Of a stretch of DNA of 64,000 nt, positions 37,657-48,055 are shown in pieces. Source of the stretch: Clostridium sp. (lineage in GTDB: Bacteria > Bacillota_I > Bacilli_A > RF39 > UBA660); assembly GCA_022010095.1 (NCBI GenBank), contig CP091739.1, forward strand, positions 930,001 to 994,000, written 5' to 3'. The position numbers and the translations under genes were made by a program. How positions within the stretch are numbered: position 1 is the stretch's first letter; every line of letters begins with the position of its first letter. The notes beneath the pieces are model-generated. The model ran no database searches. It was not told where the DNA came from and was given only the letters and a program-made list of their open reading frames with translations.

Positions 37657-38028
37657 TTAGGAAAAAGACATTAATCCTTCAGTTTTACCCTCTCTCCAAT
37701 AAATCTTATCATCTTTTTACTTCAAATGTATAAATAACTTTATATTTATAATCATCGTCACTCTTTTGATAATAAAACACTAATTCAGATTCACCATCTT
37801 TATTACCTTCAAATACAAACTTTGAATTATCACTACTTACTTCCTTTTAAATTATCATTATTTATTTCATAAGTCCATTCATTTTTAGCATCCAAATCAT
37901 TGTAATCTATTGTTACCCTATTATTAAAAAAACACTCAATAATTTTTTTCATCAACTTTAGGTTCATAAAAACCAAATTGTAACTAGCCCTACTATAGTA
38001 AAAAAATTAATATTAATATATATCTCAT
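37657..38028 (-). CDS. hypothetical secreted/anchored protein, ~122 aa
   Basis: ATG at 38028 after AGGAGA. A hydrophobic start (MRYILILIFLL) and then a hydrophilic beta-rich domain (NRVTIDYNDLDAKNEWTYEI, SDNSKFVFEGNKDGESELVF, YKYKVIYTFEV) to a stop at 37657. Strand-rich domain with repeated F/Y spacing resembles small outer-face domains such as chagasin-like protease inhibitors (DAKNEWTYEI fits the N-P-T-G-Y region only loosely). Breaks at 38000, 37970, 37930, 37850 and 37710. No firm function. Confidence 0.45.
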
Positions 38029-38046
38029 TTAATTCTCCTTATATAC

Positions 38047-38077
38047 AAAAAAAGCAACCAGTCCTGATAAAAACTTG
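38047..38077 (-). terminator. terminator-like hairpin at start of A+T-rich gap
   Basis: Minus-strand GCAATCAAG ... TGGTTGC followed by seven T. No gene is seen upstream of it, so it may be left over from a lost gene. Confidence 0.55.
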
Positions 38078-38550
38078 ATTGCTTCGAGTTTCGAAAAAAA
38101 CTAATTATGAATCATTTAATTTATAATAACAATTATAAATTAAATACTTCTAAATATTATCAGTATTTAGCATAATTACTTATCATTTTGAGTTTTTCTT
38201 TCTCAACGATATATCATTTGTCCTTAGTAGATAAGTATTCTATTTCTTAAATTAATAAGACTATTTATTATTTATATATATAAGTATAATTATTTTATAA
38301 ATAAGATAGATATATAAATACATAATAAATTAATATTACATATAAACATATAATTAAAATATAAATATAACTACCCAATATAAATAATGAAATAAATATA
38401 GAACTTTTTTTCACTAAAATAATTTAGATTACATTATATTACATAAAAATATAAATAATTAAATTTATACATTACTAATATTATATATAATCAATTATCT
38501 ATTGGACAATATTGTTATATGAGAGTTTATCTAAAATGTCAATAGATTTT
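38078..38550. other. A+T-rich non-coding gap
   Basis: About 470 bp of nearly pure A+T sequence with short palindromes (for example around 38265-38310) and no ORF. It separates the accessory Fic region from the hydrogenase gene. Nothing further recognised. Confidence 0.5.
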
Positions 38551-38581
38551 TTAAAAAAAATTGCAAAAGAATGCAATTTTT
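38551..38581. terminator. terminator of hydrogenase gene
   Basis: AAAATTGCA-AAAGAA-TGCAATTTT with T/A tracts on both sides; on minus it follows the hydrogenase stop by ~55 bp. Confidence 0.7.
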
Positions 38582-38634
38582 CTATTTATCATGTAATAAA
38601 TTACTTTTTATCGCTATATGATGTATGAAGTAAT

Positions 38635-40102
38635 TTAAAACTTTTTTTCACTTAATGGTTTCTTTAAGTAATTTTTATATAATTAATTTTAATTCTTTTA
38701 TTATCATGAGCACATCTTACTGCTCTATTTCCATCAATTGATTGAATTCCCTTAGTTCTTTCTTCTCTTATTTTATCTAATTTAGGTATCGAACATAATG
38801 GTTGTCCTCCTCCACCTATGCACCCACCTTTACAATTCATAACTTCTATAAAATGAAATTTTTTTATAATAATCATTTTTCAAGTAATTTTTTTCTAAAT
38901 TTTTCCATTTGTTGAACAACTGCAACTCTTAATTTATATTTATCAATCATAACAGTTGCTTCTTTTTATACCCTCAAATCCACGAAGTTCATCAAAAACA
39001 AGTTCATCTTTTTTCATATTATGTTTAGTCATTATTCTATATAATGTTCTAATTGCTGACTCACATACTCCACCAGAGTTTCCAAAAAGAACACCACTAC
39101 CACTACTTTCACCAAGCATCCTATCATATGGAGTATCGCCAAGATTAGCGAAATTTATATCTTCTTCTTTTAGCATGATACCAAGTTCGCTTGCTGTAAC
39201 AACATAATCAATATTTGGAGTATACTCACGAGCCTCCATCTTTTTAGAAGTACAAGGTGTTATCGCAACAGTAACTATCTTTGATGGATCTATTCCTCTT
39301 TGTTCACAAAAATATGTCTTTATGATAGCACATTGCATACCTATTGGACTTTTACATGTTGATAAGTTGTTTAGAAGTTCTGGATGGTATATTTCAGCAT
39401 ACTTTACCCAAGCAGGACAGCAACTAGTAAATTGAGGAAGTGGTCCTTTGTTAGTAAGTCTAGCTGCAAATTCTGCAACTTCTTCTAATATTGTTAAATC
39501 AGCTCCAAAAGCTGTATCAAATACATAATCAAATCCACTCTTCTTTAGTGCAGTAACAAGTTTGCCTTCAGTATTAACACCCGCTTCAATATTAAAACAT
39601 TCACCGATAGAAACTCTTACCGCAGGAGCTACTATCCCAACAACTATCTTTTCATTAGAATTAATTATATCTTTAACATCCCTAAATGAATACTTTGGAA
39701 TCATTGCTCCAGTTGGACAATTCAATATACATTGTCCACATCCTATACAAATAGGTTCTTTACATACATTTAAATCATATCTTATATTAACTATATTTTC
39801 ACATGTTTTCTTACATTGTCCACAATTGATACATTTTTTTCAGGTATTCTGCCTATTGCATAATTATTAGGACTAACTCTAACTCTTTTATCTTCTTCTT
39901 TATCATTAATAATTTTATCTTTTTTTAACCTCTAATGCTTCACTAACAACCGAATCTATAATCGCATCAAGTGCACTAGAACTTATTGTTTCATCTCTTT
40001 CTTCAAACTCCCTGGCACCACACATTGGGCAAACATAATCATTAGATATACTTTCAATATCTACTAAATATCCACACATTTTACATATATATTTTTTCCC
40101 AT
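38635..40102 (-). CDS. [FeFe]-hydrogenase with N-terminal rubredoxin-like domain
   Basis: ATG at 40102 after AGGAGG. The N-terminus has two CxxCG knuckles (ICKMCGYLVD, YVCPMCGARE) as in rubredoxin, then a 2[4Fe-4S] ferredoxin (KCINCGQCKKTCE, ICIGCGQCILNCPTGA). The H-cluster domain carries L1 TSCCPAWV, L2 ITPCTSKKMEA and L3 FIEVMNCKGGCIGGGGQP, with every cluster Cys present. L2 has Thr before Pro where many enzymes have Met. The protein is ~480 residues and lacks the usual small-subunit extension. It should oxidise or make H2, or sense it. Breaks at 40090, 39930, 39840, 38965, 38890, 38865 and 38680. The histidine kinase ends 26 bp upstream. Confidence 0.92.
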
Positions 40103-40128
40103 ATAGCCTCCTTTTTTTAATAAATTAA

Positions 40129-41563
40129 TTATAACACACTTTTTAGATTTATTTGTTTTATTAATTTCAAAAGTAAAAAAAGTAGTACCTTTTATTAATC
40201 TTACTATCAACACCATATTTATAATTATGACTATCAAGTATAGTTTTTTTACTATAGAAAGGCCAAGTCCAGTTCCATATGCATTTCTTTTATGTTTCTT
40301 TTTCGTTATGATAGTACTTATTCCATATATATTTAATATCTTCCTTTTTTATTCCTTTTCCAGTATCTCTTATCTTAACAGTAACTTTCTTTTTATCATT
40401 AACAAGCTCAATATAAACTTTCTTATCATCACCAGTATAATTTATCGCATTATTAATTAGATTGTATATAACTTGTTCAATTCTCTTTTTTTATCTCCCA
40501 TTACCATTATTGGTTCTTCATTTTTCATATATAAATTCATATCCTTCAGAATCAATAAGTATGTAATACCTCTTAATAACATCTCTAATAAGTTTATCTA
40601 AATCAAATTCTTCTATTTTTAAGTTCATAAGTATTAGCTTGTAATTTAGATAAATCTAATATATCGCTAACAAGTACATTTAATCTATCAGTTTCTTCTA
40701 TAATTATATTTAAGTTTTTCATTTCTTTTTTTGAACAGACATATTTTTCAAAATCTTTTAATCATTTCAGCATACGCTTTTTATCATAGTAAGTGGTGTC
40801 TTTTAAATCATGACCTACATTCGCAAGTAAATCTCTTCTTAATTCATCGGTTTTTAGATAATTCATTTTTTTAGCAAGGTCTAGTGTTGATGCAAGTTCT
40901 GCAATTTCATCTATTTTACTATCAGTTGAGAATTTCACATTAAAGTTTCCATCAGCAAGTTTACGTGCTTGTTTACTTATATCAACAATAGGCTTTGAAA
41001 TTAATCTTGATATAAAATAACCTATTATTAATGATACTGATAATATTATTAAAGATATGTATAAAAAAATTGACTTTTCAATAGTCTTATTGAAGCATCA
41101 AGTGGTTGAATAGACGAATTTAAAAATATATATACTTTATCATTATATTTAAGTGCTTTAACAAGCGTTTTATTATTAAATCTTTTATTATTAAATATAG
41201 CAGTAGATTCAGTTTTTACCACTTTCTACAAAAGATTTAACATAATCAGTACCAGTTTTTGAGTCACCAATTAAGCAACCTTGATTATACATGTTAGAAA
41301 CTATATCAATTTTACCATCATTATAAACTGAAATACATATTCCATATTCATAAGCAATATCTTCAAGCTTATAAATATCTAAATCTTTTAGTAGTTTTTC
41401 AAATTACTAACAACATCATTTAATTGATTAGTTTTATATATTTCATAAAAAAATAATTTAAAAAGAAGTATCTGCATAAAAAAAAGGAACAGCAAAATAA
41501 AAGCATGAGAATCCCATAAGAAATGCCCATACAATATGCCTAATTTTTACTATTCTTTATCAT
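40129..41563 (-). CDS. sensor histidine kinase
   Basis: ATG at 41563, overlapping the response regulator by 14 nt. Two TM helices (IVWAFLMGFSCFYFAVPF; FLYISLIILSVSLIIGYF) flank a ~110-residue extracellular sensor. HAMP (SKPIVDISKQARKLADGNF), HisKA with NVGHDLKTPLTMIKAY (phospho-His in GHDLKTP) and HATPase (N box around AINYTGDDKKV, G1 IRDTGKGI, GLGLSIVKTI) follow. About 460 residues. Breaks are many, roughly every 70 bp. With the partner it forms an OmpR/EnvZ-type system immediately upstream of the hydrogenase gene. Signal unknown. Confidence 0.9.
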
Positions 41564-42213
41564 CAAATTTATACCCCATTCCTCTAACAGTAGTTATTAA
41601 ATCTCTATATTCTTTTTAAATTATTTCTTAACATTTTTAATATGTGTATCTATTGTTCTATCATTACCTAAATAATCATAATTCCATACATTATTCAAAA
41701 AGTTGTTCTCTTGATAATGCAATACCTTTATTATTTATGAAATATACAAGTAAATCATATTCTTTAGGCGTAAGCATAAGTTCTTTATCTTTAATATATA
41801 CTGCATGTCCTAAATAATCGACTTTTAAATCTTTATAAACAAATGTATTTTCTTCACCTTTATATCTTTTTAATATAGCATTTATTCTTGCCATAAGTTC
41901 TTTAGGACTAAAAGGTTTAGTCATATAATCATCTATTCCAAGATCAAATCCAGCAAGTATATCGTATTCTTCGCTTCTTGCTGATAACATTATAGTTGGA
42001 GTATTATATCTCTTTTTTATTTCTTTATATGCTGTAAATCCATCCATCTTTGGCATCATTATATCCATAATTATAAAGTCAGCATCTCCTGCTTTCTCTA
42101 AAGCTTCTACTCCATTTTTCAGCCTCTATTACATCATATTTATTTTTCAAAACAATATTCTTTAATAACATCTCTTATTAATTTTTTTCATCATCTACTA
42201 TTAATACCTTCAC
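41550..42213 (-). CDS. OmpR-family response regulator
   Basis: Start GTG at 42213 after GAGGTGG. Receiver domain VLIVDDEK, phosphoacceptor in FIIMDIMMPKMDG, TPTIMLSARSEEYD, DDYMTKPFSPKEL; then a winged-helix domain (ELMLTPKEYDLLVYFINNKG, SREQLFE, RTIDTHI, TTVRGMGYKFD). About 220 residues. Breaks at 42180, 42145, 42115, 41695, 41650 and 41615. DNA target unknown. Confidence 0.93.
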
Positions 42214-42288
42214 ATATACCACCTCATATAAAAAAATATAATATCACATTGTGAAATAATAGTGAAAAATATGTATTATATAAAAAAA

Positions 42289-43075
42289 TTAATAATACAT
42301 ACTACAATCAAATCCATTACACTTAATTTTATATTTATCAATTACCTTTTTTTATTCTTGATAACATAAACAGATGGATATACATCATTAAATTCTTTAC
42401 CAAGCACTTTTTAAGTTTTCTTATAATCATTTTTTTATTTAAAGATGAAGAATCTATATAATAAACATTACTATCAAAAATTAATCCATTTTTTTCAATT
42501 ACATCAAGTCCTAAAAGTACACTCTATACTAGTACATAAATTGCCAATAAATATAACCTTAGAATATTCATCACTATTATATATTTCATTTATTTTATTA
42601 CTTTTAACCTTTATTAAATCAAGAACACTTTCCTTAGATTTCTTATATTCACTAGCACTCATATTAAATATATTATAAAAACTCATGATTTAAACTATCT
42701 AATGTTGATGAATAAAAAGTAATTATCCTGTTTATCAATATTGAAAAACTATATAATCATCTTTTTATATCTTTAATAATTAATTTTTTTGTTACAATTT
42801 AACTTTAATTCTTTATTTTTTTAGAATCATAATTATATCTTGAACATTTATCATATGGATTACTTTCATTAGTATTAGTTGGTATCACATATGAAAATGT
42901 ATCTTTATTTATATTAATAACATCATAATAACCTGTCTTATAATTATATTTATACCAATTCTTATTAAAAAAATATTGTCATTTAAAGACCTATCATTAA
43001 AAAAATATAATAATGATATTGATATTAATACAATAATTAGACCAACGTATATTATTATCTTATTATTTTTTTCAT
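42289..43075 (-). CDS. membrane-anchored hypothetical protein, possible thioredoxin-like fold
   Basis: About 255 residues after several corrections. N-terminal helix (IIIYVGLIIVLISISLLYF), a domain with INKDTFSYVIPTNTNESNPYDKC, and a C-terminal half FYNIFNMSASEYKKSKES, YSKVIFIGNLCTSIECTF, YYIDSSSLN, VYPSVYVIKNKKVID. The alternation V-I-F-I-G-x-x-C, later SVYVIKNKK, looks like a thioredoxin-type arrangement, with a single Cys pair of unusual spacing (CTSIEC). That is only a suggestion. No clear RBS at the chosen ATG (43075). Confidence 0.45.
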
Positions 43076-43089
43076 ACAATAATAATATC

Positions 43090-43120
43090 AAAAAAACAAG
43101 CGATTTTTTTCAATCACTTG
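43090..43120 (-). terminator. terminator
   Basis: Minus-strand CAAGTGATT-GAAAAA-AATCGCTTG followed by seven T; overlaps the stop of the acidic small protein gene. Confidence 0.8.
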
Positions 43121-43372
43121 TTAGTATTCGCATAATAATTAAATTCACTTATTTCTCTTGATATACCATCCAAATCATCAGCATCACTTTCATCTTCAAG
43201 TACTTCATCTATCATAAATATTAATTCATTTATAGAAGAACATTCATAAGGATTAATATTATATTTTTGTAATACTTCACATTGATATTGTGATAAGAAT
43301 ATACCTTTTTTTGATTTCTTTATGCATATTTTTTTGATCAAATAAGTCATCTATATTTATATCTTTTTCCAT
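43114..43372 (-). CDS. small acidic protein, ~85 aa
   Basis: Begins MEKDINIDDLFDQKNMHK; one break near 43340 joins to GIFLSQYQCEVLQKYNINPYEC, ELIFMIDEVLEDESDADDLD and EISEFNYYANTNK. All helical, acidic. Start uncertain: an AGGTG lies before an alternative upstream ATG near 43385. No family recognised. Between rpmE and its own terminator. Confidence 0.5.
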
Positions 43373-43397
43373 TTATATTCATATTTTTTTCACCTAG

Positions 43398-43422
43398 AAA
43401 AAAATCACTATTAATCAGTGAT
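43398..43422 (-). terminator. terminator of rpmE
   Basis: Minus-strand ATCACTG-ATTA-ATAGTGAT followed by seven T; includes the rpmE stop. Confidence 0.85.
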
Positions 43423-43616
43423 TCCATATTTATCTTTGAATTTTTTTGTACATTTCCAGTCTTAACAGTTTTTAAAATTTTCCTGTATAGAATGAATGAC
43501 ACTTATTACAAGATTCTAATTGAATTTCATCTTTAGTTGATTTAACTTCGAATTCATTTCCACAAGCACATTTAACTTTACATACTTTTGTACTGGATGT
43601 ATTCCCTTTTTTTCAT
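43411..43616 (-). CDS. rpmE: 50S ribosomal protein L31 (zinc-type)
   Basis: ATG at 43616 after [45 protein letters not shown] and [12 protein letters not shown] are L31; the Cys of CKVKCACG and CNKC form the zinc site of the C+ form. ~67 residues. Breaks at 43600, 43575, 43470 and 43445. Confidence 0.93.
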
Positions 43617-43790
43617 ATCTATCCTCCTCGCCATAACTAATAAACAGTTATAGAAATAACTTCATGTTGTATTATACATAAGTTTAATACTAAAAATCAA
43701 GCGTTATTCATGATTTTTCAATAGATTTTTAACAACTTTTTTTCAATACAAAAAAATAAAATTTTTACTATGAAATTTAAGAAGAATTTA

Positions 43791-44640
43791 TTATAAGATT
43801 ACTTTTTTCCAAATTTGGATTTTTTTCATAGAAATTGTTATTTCTTTTTTTATCTGCAACAATTCAACACCATATTTTTTTATTCCAATATTGATTATAT
43901 TCTTCACCTTGTTTTTGCATAATAAAATAAAAAAATGATGCTACAATATTAACTACGAATTCTTCTAATCCTAATTCTTCACAATAAACTTGTTGTTCTG
44001 CTTCTTCAAATGAAATTCCTGTTTCCATTTTTTTCATCATAGATACCATTGCTTTTTAAAAATAGATATATAAAAACCACCTTTATTACTAAAATCATCA
44101 ACTAATTCTAACCATTCTTCTGCTCTTTCTGGTTTAACTAATCCCATACCTTCTCTCATTAAAGTATATTTCATTTTCTTAACTTCAGCATCACTTTTTT
44201 CTTTTGACACCGCTTGTTCTCTATCTTGTTGTTCTTTTTGAGCTACATATTCATCTAATGTCATATCTCCATCTTTAATTGGTATAGTTTTTGAGTGGAA
44301 CTGCTTGAATACGACAAACATATTGATAATTATTTATTTCCATTAAAATAGCCAATCTTTCATAAGCCGGAATATTATTCTTACTCAATACTTTAACTTC
44401 ATCAAAACTTAATCTTTTACCAAGATAAATCCAATTTGAGCAATTTATTTTTGGTCCTACAATGCCATTTTTTTCTCATTTAAAAATAACTCTATCGAAA
44501 AAAAGCGAAAACCTATCATTCCATCATCAATTTCAATTTTTCATTGGATCCCTTGATTCAACTTCTGAAAATAAAGAATGATTATATAACGTTCCTATAT
44601 AACTTTTTTCAACATAACTTTTCTTTACTTTTTCCATCAT
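43791..44640 (-). CDS. hypothetical protein, ~280 aa
   Basis: ATG at 44640 after AAGGAAA. Pieces: VKKSYVEKSYIGTLYNHSLF, FRFFDRVIF, INCSNWIYLGKRLSFDE, NNYQYVCRIQAVPLKTIPI, a charged helical region (LDEYVAQKEQQDREQAVSKE), MKYTLMREGMGLVKPERAEEW, LELVDDFSNKGGFYISIFKKAMVSMMKKMETGISFEEAEQ (in part) and a C-terminus near 43791. No membrane segment. I do not recognise it; internal Glu/Gln-rich helix suggests protein contacts. Breaks at 44530, 44475, 44290, 44060 and 43880. Confidence 0.45.
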
Positions 44641-44728
44641 ATTAATATTTCCTTACTTAAATTTCAAATGTGACATTTTAAATCCTTTGTCAATGTATTT
44701 CATATTCTAGCATTAAAATATTAGGTTG

Positions 44729-45378
44729 TCAATTAGCATAAACCAAAGATTTTATATGCCCATATAAATTAAAATTACCTTCATTTGATAATTTAAACGT
44801 TCTAAAACTAGAAATATTTTCTTTATTAGATACTAATTCATTCACATTAATATAATTATATTTACTATAATAACTACTATAATCTTTTTCCATTTAAACA
44901 ATAATTACCTATAACTATTATTTTTAGATGTTGATATCTTGTTAATAATCTTAATAAGAGAATCTATATCATTAGATATCTTTTTATTATATTCTTCAAT
45001 TATACTTTTAGACTTATTACATTTTTTGAAATATTCACTATTATTAGCATTCAAAATTATAATATTAGCTTTAGATATCAATTGATTCAAATAAATATAT
45101 TTTTATACTTAGAAATACTACATATTTATTATTTTTAATATCGTTTATGATATCTTTGTATGTTTTATTTTCTTCAGTAAATAGTTCATTAAAAAAAACC
45201 ACATCATCTTTAAAGTCATCATATAAGTATTTATCATAGGCTTTTATAACTTGAATCAAGTAAATGATTATCTCCAAGTATTAATATTGATTTTTCTATT
45301 ATTAAGTGTTACATTATAGATTATAAATGACATAATTAATGCCAAGAAAAAAATAACTAGTATTTTTTTAATTTTCAT
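44729..45378 (-). CDS. SGNH-hydrolase-like protein, probably inactive
   Basis: ATG at 45378 after AGGTGAA. N-terminal helix (ILVIFFLALIMSFIIYN), then ILILGDNHLLDSSYKAYDK, where SGNH hydrolases have GDS: the catalytic Ser is Asn. Next NKYVVFLSI, IILNANNSEYF where block III would have GxND, and the end LSNEGNFNLYGHIKSL, similar to the His-containing block V. Two catalytic positions are thus changed. About 215 residues, outside-facing. Breaks at 45340, 45300, 45245, 45095 and 44910. It is upstream-adjacent to murA's downstream side, so a wall-related role is possible. Assignment is by overall layout only. Confidence 0.45.
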
Positions 45379-45397
45379 AAGATTCACCTATTAAATA

Positions 45398-46660
45398 TTA
45401 CTCAGTTATTTCTATTTTAGCACCAACATTTTTAAGTTTATTGATAACATCTCCATATCCTCTTAAGATATATTCGCTATTATATATATTAGTTTTACCT
45501 TCTGCAATTAAGGCTGCGATTAAAAGCGAAGCTCCACCTCTTAAATCAGTTGCAGTAACATCCATACCATTTAATTTAGTTGGACCATTTACTTCTAATT
45601 TATGAATTGATAACACTTTAGTATCAGCACCCATTTTATTAAGTTCTACTGTATTTTTTTAAATCTATTTTTCATATATTGTCTCTTCAATTATTGATCT
45701 ACCATTTGCTTGTGTTAACAATGTTGTTATAGGTTGTTGTAAATCAGTTGGAAATCCAGGAAAAGCAAGTGTTTTTATATAAGTTGGCTTTATATGTTCA
45801 CATTTAGATATTGTAAGAGCATCACCATCTATTTCATAATGAACACCAATTTCTTTTTAACTTTATAAGTAAAGATTCAATATGTTCACGAATGATACCT
45901 TTAATCTTTAAATTATTTCCTAAAAAGAGCACCGATTATTATATAAGTACCACTTTCTATTCTATCAGGAAATACTTCGATAACGCCTTCATCAAGTGGA
46001 CATTTTCCTTCTATTTCTATTCTTTTAGTACCAGCACCCCTTATCTTAGCACCCATATTTATAAGAAAAGATGCTACGTTTACTATTTCAGGTTCCATCG
46101 CAGCATTCTCTATTACAGTAGTACCTTCAGCGCCAATAGCTGCGAACATAACATTAATAGTTGCTCCAACACTTGGAAAATCAAAATAAATTTTTTTACC
46201 GACTAACTTTTCAGCAGTTATTATATATCTATTTTTAATAATTTCAACATGAGCCCCTAATTCTTCAAAACCTTTAATATGAATATCTATAGGTCTAGCA
46301 CCAATATTACAACCCCCGGGAAAAGATATTTCAACACGACCAAATCTAGCAAGCAAAATACCCATAAAATAATATGAAGCTCTCATTTGTACACTTAATT
46401 CTTCTGGTATTGGCTTATTTATAACATTAGATGAATCAATGTATAAGGCATCATTTTTTTATGCTCAATAGTACAATTTAGTAATTCCATTATTTTTTTA
46501 TTAAATATTCAATATCACTAATTTCAGGAACATTATAAATAACTGTTTTACTTTTAGATAATATTGCCATTGGAACAAGTGCCACAGCACTATTTTTAGC
46601 ACCACTAATTTTAACTTCACCAGTAAGCATTTTATTGCCATCAATAGTAATTCTTGTCAT
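45398..46660 (-). CDS. murA: UDP-N-acetylglucosamine 1-carboxyvinyltransferase
   Basis: First committed step of peptidoglycan synthesis (PEP transfer to UDP-GlcNAc). ATG at 46660. Pieces: MLTGEVKISGAKNSAVAL (K22-N23 site), ELSVQMRASYYFMGILLARFG, PGGCNIGARPIDIHIKG with the catalytic Cys, FPSVGATINVMFAA, FPDRIESGTYIIIGAL, FPGFPTDLQQP, ATDLRGGASLLIAALIAEG and a C-terminus ELRGYGDVINKLKN-like. About 418 residues, normal. Breaks at 46485, 46460, 45925, 45860 and 45660. Confidence 0.95.
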
Positions 46661-46748
46661 AATATCAATAACCTTTCTACTTAATAATATACTATTAATG
46701 AGAATTTTTAATCAATAAAATGTACATTTTTCTAAAAAAATTTTTACA

Positions 46749-47257
46749 TTAAAATATCTTTTTAAAAAATTCTATTATCTTAAAATCATACTTTACTTCT
46801 TCACTTTTATTATCATCTATCATACATAAAGGTGGATATAAAATACACCAATAATTATTACCTTTTGCTTCACCAATAGATACAACTAAAGACTCATAAT
46901 TGCCTTCCTTATAAGTAACACCATCATACTTCTTAACTGGAAAATAATTCATACCATAATTAACTTTATAATCCATATCATAATTATTATTTTTTTAAAT
47001 AATCTATCTATTTCTTCTTCAATATTGCTTATATTACTAATAATATTTTTCCTAGTAACTTCCTTTATCTTCATAATCATTAAATACATATCCTGATATT
47101 TTTATTAACAACCATTTCTTTCATAAAAAAATATCTTTACTTGAATTATTATTAGAAATAACTCTAAATCTAATTGCATCATCTCCATAATATTCTTTCT
47201 TATTAAAAAAAGTAATATTCCAACAACTAATAACGATATAATTAACATTTTTTTCAT
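46749..47257 (-). CDS. spoIIR: stage II sporulation protein R
   Basis: SpoIIR is the forespore signal that triggers SpoIIGA to process pro-sigma-E. ATG at 47257; signal-like start (MLIISLLVVGILLF), then AIRFRVISNNNSSKD, the family signature near the N-terminus, and in the intact 75-residue end VNYGMNYFPVKKYDGVTYKEG, YESLVVSIGEAKGNNYWCIL and YPPLCMID, matching the YxAL.V.IGEG.G.NWWCV.FPPLC pattern. ~165 residues. Breaks at 47215, 47130, 47060 and 46995. Adjacent to prmC-prfA, as in B. subtilis. The RBS is in a terminator-like stem. Confidence 0.88.
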
Positions 47258-47258
47258 T

Positions 47259-47291
47259 AAAAAAACCAACCTTTCAAATACATATTGGTTG
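47259..47291 (-). terminator. terminator-like hairpin upstream of spoIIR
   Basis: Minus-strand AACCAA (arm) ... TTGGTT (arm) followed by seven T; the second arm overlaps AAAGG, the only RBS for spoIIR, whose ATG comes right after the T tract. Confidence 0.6.
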
Positions 47292-47307
47292 ATTTTTATA
47301 TATTTTT

Positions 47308-48055
47308 TTATTCATGAATTATAAATAAATATCTATCTCTGTCTGTTAAATCTTTTTTTCTATTCTTATAATAGAATCATTAAAATATCTTTTTAGCAAT
47401 ATCATATATAAGATTACCTTGCCACCATCCAATTTCAAAAGCAATAATAAATTTATCGTTTAAATATTTTCTAGCATCCTTTAATATTTCTTCGTAAAAA
47501 TAAAGTCCATCATTAGGCGCATACAATGCTAAATTAGGTTCATATTTTTTAACTGAATCCATTATTACTTCATCACTGCTTATATAAGGTGGATTACTTA
47601 TAATAATATCAAATTTACTATTTACATTACTAAAAAAATATCACTTTTTAATAAAATTTATATTTGAATTATTAATTTTTAGCATTATTTATAGCTGTAT
47701 TTAACGCTTTTTCAGATATATCACATGCTGTTACATTAGAATTAAGTTCATTCTTTAAAACAATTGAAATTGCTCCACTACCAGTACCTATATCAAGTAT
47801 ATTAATTTTATTACTAAATATCTTCTTACTGATATTAATTACTTTCTCAAGTAAATATTCAGTTTCATATCTAGGTATTAGTACGTCCTCATTAACATTA
47901 ATTTTATAACCATAAAAGTCTACATATCCAATTAAATATTGAATAGGATATCCATCCTTCAAGAGTTTATAATCATGTTCTATATCTTTACTAACACTAA
48001 TTAATTCTTCTGCTTCTCTTTTAGATATACCAAGTGAGATAATCTTATTTATCAT
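47308..48055 (-). CDS. prmC: release factor glutamine methyltransferase
   Basis: Methylates the Gln of the GGQ motif in RF1/RF2. The first 127 residues are intact ([42 protein letters not shown] with the SAM motif), then the NPPY catalytic motif ([14 protein letters not shown]), [13 protein letters not shown] and the C-terminal part. About 245 residues (somewhat shorter than usual). The start overlaps prfA by 11 nt, the conserved prfA-prmC coupling. Breaks at 47675, 47640 and 47390. Confidence 0.95.

Noticed and set aside
38078..38550. Possible second replication origin in the A+T-rich gap
   Set aside because: No DnaA boxes or ordered repeats are seen; the gap is merely A+T rich.
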